Shown here: positions 14,638 to 18,361 of the stretch, piece by piece
Position numbering within the stretch: the stretch's first letter is position 1
How the letters are laid out: each line of letters begins with the position of its first letter
Assembly (NCBI GenBank): GCA_003170995.1
Contig: PMXT01000162.1
Span: 1-18,361 of the forward strand
Origin: Actinomycetota bacterium
GTDB lineage: Bacteria > Actinomycetota > Thermoleophilia > Gaiellales > Gaiellaceae
Reading direction: 5' to 3'
Length of the DNA stretch: 18,361 nt
Notes under the pieces: model-generated
What the model saw: only the letters and a program-made list of their open reading frames with translations
Told to the model about the DNA's origin: nothing
Databases searched by the model: none
Made by a program: the position numbers and the translations under genes

Positions 14638-16527
14638 GTGTGTGGAATCTGTGGGATCGCTTCGACCGGACGAGGCGTCGATCCAAACGAGCTGGCGGCG
14701 ATGAACGCCAAGCTTGCGCACCGAGGCCCGGATAGCGAGGGAGTGTTTCTCGACGGCGGCGTCGGTATCGCGGCGAGGCGCCTCTCGATCATCGACCTCG
14801 AGACGGGCGACCAGCCGCTCGCGAACGAGGACGGCCGCGTGCGGGTCGCACAGAACGGCGAGATCTACAACTACCGCGAGCTTCGCACGGAGCTCACGGC
14901 CAAGGGCCATCGCTTCACGAGCCACAGCGATACCGAGGTGATCGCCCATCTCTACGAGGAGTACGGCTTCGATTTCGCCGCCCGCTTGCGCGGAATGTTC
15001 GCACTGGCGATCTGGGATGCGAACGAGCGGCGGCTGATCCTGGCCCGCGATCGCTTCGGCATCAAGCCGCTCTACTACCGCCTCGACGGCGGCGAGCTCC
15101 GCTTCGCCTCTGAGCTTCGCGCGCTGCCGCGCGGCGAGGTCGATCCCGAGGCGCTCGAGGCCTACCTGGCCTTCAACTTCGTCCCGGCGCCCTACTCGAT
15201 CTTCCAGGGAACGAGCAAGCTTCCGCCCGGGCACCTGCTCGTTTGGGAGAAGGGAACGGCGCGCCTCGAGCGGTTCGCGCGCCCGCTGCCCGCGAGCGCG
15301 AACGAGCTGCGCAAGGAGCCGGCCGAAGCCCTGGCTGAGGAGCTGCGTGCGCGCATGCGCGACTCGGTTCGCGCCCATCTCGTCAGCGACGTGCCGGTTG
15401 GCGTCTTCCTTTCCGGCGGCGTCGACTCCTCGCTCTTAACGGCGCTCGCGGCGGAGGAATCGACTGGTCCCCTGCGCACGTTCACGATCGGCTTCGAGGA
15501 GCGCTCCTTCGACGAGACGGCCGGCGCCCGCAAGGTCGCCGAGCGATACGGCACCGACCACCACGAGCTCATTCTGCGGCCCGAGCCGGAGTTGCTTCTG
15601 CGCGCCCTGGCGGAGGTCTTCGACGAGCCCTTCGCCGATTCGTCGGCCCTGCCTACATACCTCGTCTCGGAGCTCGCCTCGCGCGACGTGAAGGTCTGCC
15701 TCTCGGGCGAAGGGGGTGACGAGCTGTTCGGTGGCTACTACACCTACGCCGCCGACCTGCTCGCGGCGCGGCTCGGCCCGATCGCCCGCCTCGCGCGCCC
15801 CTTCGCCGAGCTGCTGCCCAGCTCCAATGCCCGGATCAGCTTCGACTACAAGGCCAAGCGCTTCACCCGCGCCGCTCACCTGCCCCCGCTCGAGCGCCAC
15901 CACGGCTGGAAGGAGATCTTCGCGCCCGAGCTCCGTTCCGAGCTGAGAGACAGGCACAGCGCCTTCGATCCCGTCGACCTCCTCCGCGCCCGCTTCGCCG
16001 AGACCGAGCACGCCGAGATGCTCTCGCGCTTGCAGGACGTCGATCTCGGTACCGCGCTCGTCGATGATCTGCTCGTCAAGACCGATCGCTCCTCGATGGC
16101 TCATTCGCTGGAGGCACGCGTCCCCTTCCTCGACACCGTCGTCACCGGACTGGCCCTGGCCCTGCCGCGGCGACTCAAGGTCTCGGGCCTGAACAAGAAG
16201 ATCCTGCTCCGGCGCGCCGCCGAGCCGCTACTGCCGCGCGAGGTCGTGCACGGGAAGAAACGCGGCTTCTCGATTCCAGCCGCCGCCTGGCTGCGTGGCG
16301 AGCTCGAGCCGTTTGCCCGTGAAGTTCTCGCTCCCGGCGCACTGCGCCGGCAGGGGTTTTTCGCGCCCGAAGTCGTCACTCGTCTGCTCGATCGTCACGT
16401 CGCCCGCAGGGAGGATCTCTCGCGTCAACTCTGGGGCCTGATCGCCTTCACGCTCTGGTACGAAGGGCACGTAGAGAAAGAGCCCGGGCCGCTGCGCTCG
16501 GCGCGGCTGGCTGCGGTGGTAGCGTGA
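14638..16527 (+). CDS. asnB: Asparagine synthase-like glutamine amidotransferase
   Basis: The 629-aa protein joins a class II glutaminase domain to a synthetase domain. Cys2 follows the GTG initiator (MCGICGI), giving the N-terminal nucleophile after methionine removal; RLSIIDLETGDQPL (49-62), NGEIYN (73-78) and GDE-type motifs are present. The PP-loop SGGVDSS (259-265) begins the ATP-using part, and CLSGEGGDELFGGY follows later (about 355-368). It transfers ammonia from glutamine to an adenylated carboxylate. Between a phosphoglycosyl transferase and DUF354 it may amidate a uronic acid in the surface glycan rather than only make asparagine. True asparagine synthesis cannot be excluded. It ends GTAGCGTGA. 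Confidence 0.92.
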   Translation: MCGICGIASTGRGVDPNELAAMNAKLAHRGPDSEGVFLDGGVGIAARRLSIIDLETGDQPLANEDGRVRVAQNGEIYNYRELRTELTAKGHRFTSHSDTEVIAHLYEEYGFDFAARLRGMFALAIWDANERRLILARDRFGIKPLYYRLDGGELRFASELRALPRGEVDPEALEAYLAFNFVPAPYSIFQGTSKLPPGHLLVWEKGTARLERFARPLPASANELRKEPAEALAEELRARMRDSVRAHLVSDVPVGVFLSGGVDSSLLTALAAEESTGPLRTFTIGFEERSFDETAGARKVAERYGTDHHELILRPEPELLLRALAEVFDEPFADSSALPTYLVSELASRDVKVCLSGEGGDELFGGYYTYAADLLAARLGPIARLARPFAELLPSSNARISFDYKAKRFTRAAHLPPLERHHGWKEIFAPELRSELRDRHSAFDPVDLLRARFAETEHAEMLSRLQDVDLGTALVDDLLVKTDRSSMAHSLEARVPFLDTVVTGLALALPRRLKVSGLNKKILLRRAAEPLLPREVVHGKKRGFSIPAAAWLRGELEPFAREVLAPGALRRQGFFAPEVVTRLLDRHVARREDLSRQLWGLIAFTLWYEGHVEKEPGPLRSARLAAVVA

Positions 16528-16555
16528 CCCGGCCTATGGAGCTCCTTTCGAAACA

Positions 16556-16586
16556 AAGCACTCCATCGCCTGGCCGCGCTCGGCGG
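16556..16586. repeat. 31-bp imperfect repeat, copy B
   Basis: Matches copy A at 1198-1228 with four mismatches in 31 positions. It lies 29-59 nt after the asnB stop. Confidence 0.5.
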
Positions 16587-16604
16587 CGATCTGCGTTGTC
16601 CTCG

Positions 16605-16635
16605 GTCTCGTCCGTAGCGCTGCTACGAACGAGAC
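16605..16635. repeat. Strong 14-bp-arm hairpin between asnB and DUF354 gene
   Basis: GTCTCGTCCGTAGC (16605-16618) pairs with GCTACGAACGAGAC (16622-16635) at 13 of 14 positions around a 3-nt loop GCT. No T-run follows on either strand, so it is not a typical intrinsic terminator. It could be an RNA processing or mRNA-protecting hairpin, a rho-type signal, or a palindromic repeat unit. Confidence 0.55.
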
Positions 16636-16702
16636 ACTGCGTCCTAGCAGCTCATCCACCGATCACACCCAGTCGGACGGGTCTTCATTCCGAAATGAGC
16701 TC

Positions 16703-17725
16703 ATGAGAGTCTGGATCGACATGACGGCGCCGGCGCACGTGCTCGTCTACCGGCCTTTGATGGATTTGTTGCGCGAGCAGGGCGCCGAGATCGAGCTGAC
16801 GGCGCGCGACTATGCCCAAACGCTGCAGCTGCTCGAACTGCACGGCATGGAGGCTGAGGTGATCGGCCACCACGGCGGCCGCTCGCGTCTCGGTAAGGCG
16901 CGTTCGCTCGTCTCGCGCCTGCACCATCTCCGGCGCTGGGCCAAGGGCCGCCGTTTCGACATCGCGCTGGCGCACGGATCGCACGAGCTGACCATCAGCG
17001 CGCGCCGACTTGGAATACCGAGCTCGACCACGTTCGACTACGAGTGGGCCTCCCTTCAGCACCAGCTCGGCTGTCGCGCCGCGACGCGAGTTGTCGTTCC
17101 GGAGGCGATTCCGCCCGAACGGCTCGAGCGCTACGGCGTGCATGCGCCCAAGCTCCGCCGCTATCCGGGCCTGAAGGAGGAGTACTACCTCTCCGATTTC
17201 CAGCCCGATCGGTCGGCTGTGACGGCGCTCGGGATCGACGAAACGCGCATTCTGGTCATCGTTCGCACGCCGCCGGACGTCTCGCTCTACCACCGAGCCT
17301 CGAATCCGCTCTTCCCACGTGTGCTCGATCATCTCGGCCGCCACCCCGACGTGCAGGCGGTCGTCGTTCCGCGCACCGAGGAGCAGCGCGACTACGTTCA
17401 GAGTCTCGAGCTTCCCTCGCTGATCGTCCCCGACCGCGCCGTCGACGCCCAGAGCCTGATCGCCCTCTCCGACATCGTCGTCTCGGCCGGTGGAACGATG
17501 AACCGCGAGGCGGCGGCGCTCGGCGTACCGGTGTACACGACCTTCGGCGGCCGCCTTGGCGGGGTGGACGAGTGGCTGATGCGGGAGAGGAGGCTCGTCC
17601 CTCTGACCGACCCGCGCGCGATCGACCTGCGCAAGCGCGAGCCCGACGAGAGCAAGCGGGTACGACGGGATCCGAGGCTGATGCTCGACCTCTTGCTGTC
17701 GGCGCTCGAAAAAAACGCCGGCTAA
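16703..17725 (+). CDS. DUF354 family glycosyltransferase-like protein
   Basis: This 340-aa protein has the DUF354 start (MRVWIDMTAPAHVLVYRPLM) and looks like a two-domain GT-B fold of the kind seen in UDP-GlcNAc 2-epimerase-like proteins. The N-terminal domain has the LTARDYAQTLQLLE stretch (about 32-45). The C-terminal domain holds SAGGTMNREAAALGVPVYTT (about 262-281), the usual donor-binding glycine-rich segment. Function in the family is not established by experiment that I can cite; a glycosyltransferase or epimerase role is inferred. The ATG at 16703 has a weak upstream GAAATGAG. The stop overlaps the convergent ASCH gene's stop by 4 nt. It fits the surface-glycan block. Confidence 0.82.
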   Translation: MRVWIDMTAPAHVLVYRPLMDLLREQGAEIELTARDYAQTLQLLELHGMEAEVIGHHGGRSRLGKARSLVSRLHHLRRWAKGRRFDIALAHGSHELTISARRLGIPSSTTFDYEWASLQHQLGCRAATRVVVPEAIPPERLERYGVHAPKLRRYPGLKEEYYLSDFQPDRSAVTALGIDETRILVIVRTPPDVSLYHRASNPLFPRVLDHLGRHPDVQAVVVPRTEEQRDYVQSLELPSLIVPDRAVDAQSLIALSDIVVSAGGTMNREAAALGVPVYTTFGGRLGGVDEWLMRERRLVPLTDPRAIDLRKREPDESKRVRRDPRLMLDLLLSALEKNAG

Positions 17726-18075
17726 CGACTGTTCAAGATCTCCGAGAAGCGGATCGAGGTCACGAGGTCATCGGGCGTGACTTCGCGGTTGTAAAGCTGG
17801 CTCAGAAACTCGGTGATCTCTTCGGTGCGGCGCAACTCCGGGTTGTCGTGCTCGATCTCCCGAGGCGACAGGTCGCGTAGGCGTTTGACCTCGACCTTGT
17901 CGATGACCGCGTCGAATACCTTCTCGCGCGGCCCGAAGCGAGCACCGCAAAGTACCTGCACGATCTGACCCTTCTTGTACTTGTCCGACTTGTCGCCCAA
18001 ACGGATCGTCGCCGTCTTGCGATGGCTCATCAGTTGGTCGGCGACCATGGGTGAGTAGAAACTGAGCGCGTGCAT
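17722..18075 (-). CDS. ASCH-domain protein
   Basis: This 117-aa single-domain protein resembles the ASCH (PUA-like beta barrel) family, which is thought to bind RNA or modified nucleotides. The conserved lysine-to-arginine spacing (K20-x4-R25 in HRKTATIRLG) and the GQIVQVLCG strand (36-44) are visible; the C-terminal REVTPDDLVTSIRFSEI closes the barrel. No partner is indicated. The ATG at 18075 has no Shine-Dalgarno; a TATTAT (minus strand, 18101-18096) lies about 20 nt upstream and may be its -10 box. It diverges from groES and its stop overlaps that of the DUF354 gene. Confidence 0.75.
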   Translation of the reverse strand: MHALSFYSPMVADQLMSHRKTATIRLGDKSDKYKKGQIVQVLCGARFGPREKVFDAVIDKVEVKRLRDLSPREIEHDNPELRRTEEITEFLSQLYNREVTPDDLVTSIRFSEILNSR

Positions 18076-18203
18076 GAGATACGGACGATCGGTGAATAAT
18101 AAAACCAGAACGCAAGAAAAGGCCAGCGTTCCCGCGAAATGCGTCGCGAACGCCGTGAATCCGGCTCGAGCTGCCGATTACTGCCGGCGCCCACTTGAGT
18201 ACG

Positions 18204-18226
18204 ATCTAAGCATCATAGGCTTAGAT
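18204..18226. promoter_or_regulatory. Dyad just upstream of the groES promoter
   Basis: ATCTAAGC (18204-18211) and GCTTAGAT (18219-18226) are perfect 8-bp arms around 7 nt. It ends 3 nt before the groES -35 box. It is distinct from CIRCE and has the form of a binding site for a second regulator. Confidence 0.5.
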
Positions 18227-18229
18227 TCC

Positions 18230-18258
18230 TTGCGCTCGCACACGACTCTCGCTAGACT
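18230..18258 (+). promoter_or_regulatory. groES promoter
   Basis: TTGCGC (18230-18235), exactly 17 nt, then TAGACT (18253-18258). Transcription would begin at about 18265, at the edge of the CIRCE element, giving a leader of about 70 nt. Confidence 0.7.
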
Positions 18259-18263
18259 CGTTT

Positions 18264-18290
18264 TCGGCACTCTCTTGAATAGAGTGCCAA
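18264..18290. promoter_or_regulatory. CIRCE operator (HrcA binding site)
   Basis: TCGGCACTC (18264-18272), a 9-nt spacer, and GAGTGCCAA (18282-18290) match the CIRCE form (consensus TTAGCACTC-N9-GAGTGCTAA) with arms that pair at 8 of 9 positions. It sits at the predicted transcription start of groES, where HrcA represses chaperone genes at normal temperature. Confidence 0.9.
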
Positions 18291-18334
18291 GGCTATCTGG
18301 AACCTGAGAACCAACTCACTACAGGAGGGCGTTC

Positions 18335-18361
18335 ATGAATCTCCAGCCCCTGGGTGACCGC
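18335..18361 (+). CDS. groES: Co-chaperonin GroES, first nine codons only
   Basis: ATG at 18335 follows AGGAGGG (18323-18329) at proper spacing. The nine codons before the window ends read MNLQPLGDR, the expected GroES N-terminus (compare the common xLxPLGDRV start). Together with the CIRCE operator this is a confident assignment despite the short coverage. GroES caps the GroEL folding chamber. groEL probably follows outside the window. Confidence 0.9.

Larger units (their letters stand above)
16528..16702 (+). other. 175-bp gap with coding-like remnant, repeat and hairpin
   Basis: The frame of the downstream DUF354 gene stays open upstream through this gap (HSIAWPRSAAICVVLGLVRS and onward) but has no ATG, GTG or TTG after the stop that begins it. 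A different frame has a GTG at 16524 overlapping the asnB stop and would give a 60-aa basic product of low complexity, which I do not accept as a gene. The gap also holds repeat copy B and a strong hairpin. It may be decayed coding sequence. Confidence 0.35.

Noticed and set aside
14623..16104. Long minus-strand frames within asnB (251 aa and 222 aa)
   Set aside because: Antisense shadows of a clearly coding gene, as usual in GC-rich DNA.
16524..16706. 60-aa frame between asnB and DUF354
   Set aside because: It has a coupled-looking GTG, but the product is low-complexity and overlaps a strong hairpin and the next gene's start.
18126..18153. Hairpin between ASCH and groES (GCGTTC...GAACGC with a bulge)
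   Set aside because: On the minus strand it is followed by a T-rich stretch, but it would lie upstream of the ASCH gene, needs a 2-nt bulge, and could be chance.

Overview
The DNA is GC-rich (roughly 60-65% by eye), uses GTG and TTG starts freely, and packs genes tightly with 4-14 nt overlaps. Promoters look like TTGnnn-N17-TAgact. Together with the protein families this suggests an actinomycete, perhaps a Thermoleophilia-type lineage (Gaiellales or Solirubrobacterales); that placement is inference. It looks like ordinary chromosome: I see no transposase, phage gene, CRISPR array, rRNA or tRNA. No gene-free stretch exceeds 300 bp.

There are four blocks. (1) 1-5895 is a surface-polysaccharide block: an ATP-grasp ligase cut by the window edge (minus), a Wzx-type flippase (plus), a membrane-anchored FlgD-Ig-like protein (minus), a stand-alone response regulator (plus) and an O-antigen ligase/polymerase (minus). 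(2) 6050-10638 is a minus-strand sulfur operon of seven overlapping or abutting genes. In transcription order these are a 90-aa acidic protein, a 49-aa protein, a phosphosulfolactate synthase (ComA) homologue, an iron-sulfur type CysH, CysC, Sat and a TauE/SafE exporter. Sat makes APS, CysH reduces it to sulfite, and CysC can divert it to PAPS. ComA could join sulfite to phosphoenolpyruvate. TauE/SafE could export sulfite or a sulfonate. No sulfite reductase is present, so the operon appears to stop at sulfite or a C3 sulfonate. This is the best candidate here for an under-described system.

(3) 10784-13869 holds a small lipoprotein, a secreted serine hydrolase with beta-lactamase motifs, a decayed response-regulator fragment and a LysR regulator whose start overlaps a T-N11-A dyad. 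All are on the minus strand. (4) 13942-17725 returns to surface polysaccharide on the plus strand: an initiating phosphoglycosyl transferase, an AsnB-type amidotransferase and a DUF354 glycosyltransferase-like protein. An ASCH-domain gene converges on DUF354 with overlapping stop codons. The window ends in the first nine codons of groES, preceded by a clear promoter and a CIRCE operator.

Blocks 1 and 4 supply much of a surface-glycan route: lipid-linked initiation (PGT), modification (AsnB, ATP-grasp), possible glycosyl transfer (DUF354), flipping (Wzx) and polymerisation or ligation (Wzy/WaaL). Three of these genes start with GTG, lack a Shine-Dalgarno sequence, and have a TAnnnT hexamer 6-8 nt upstream. 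That suggests leaderless transcripts.
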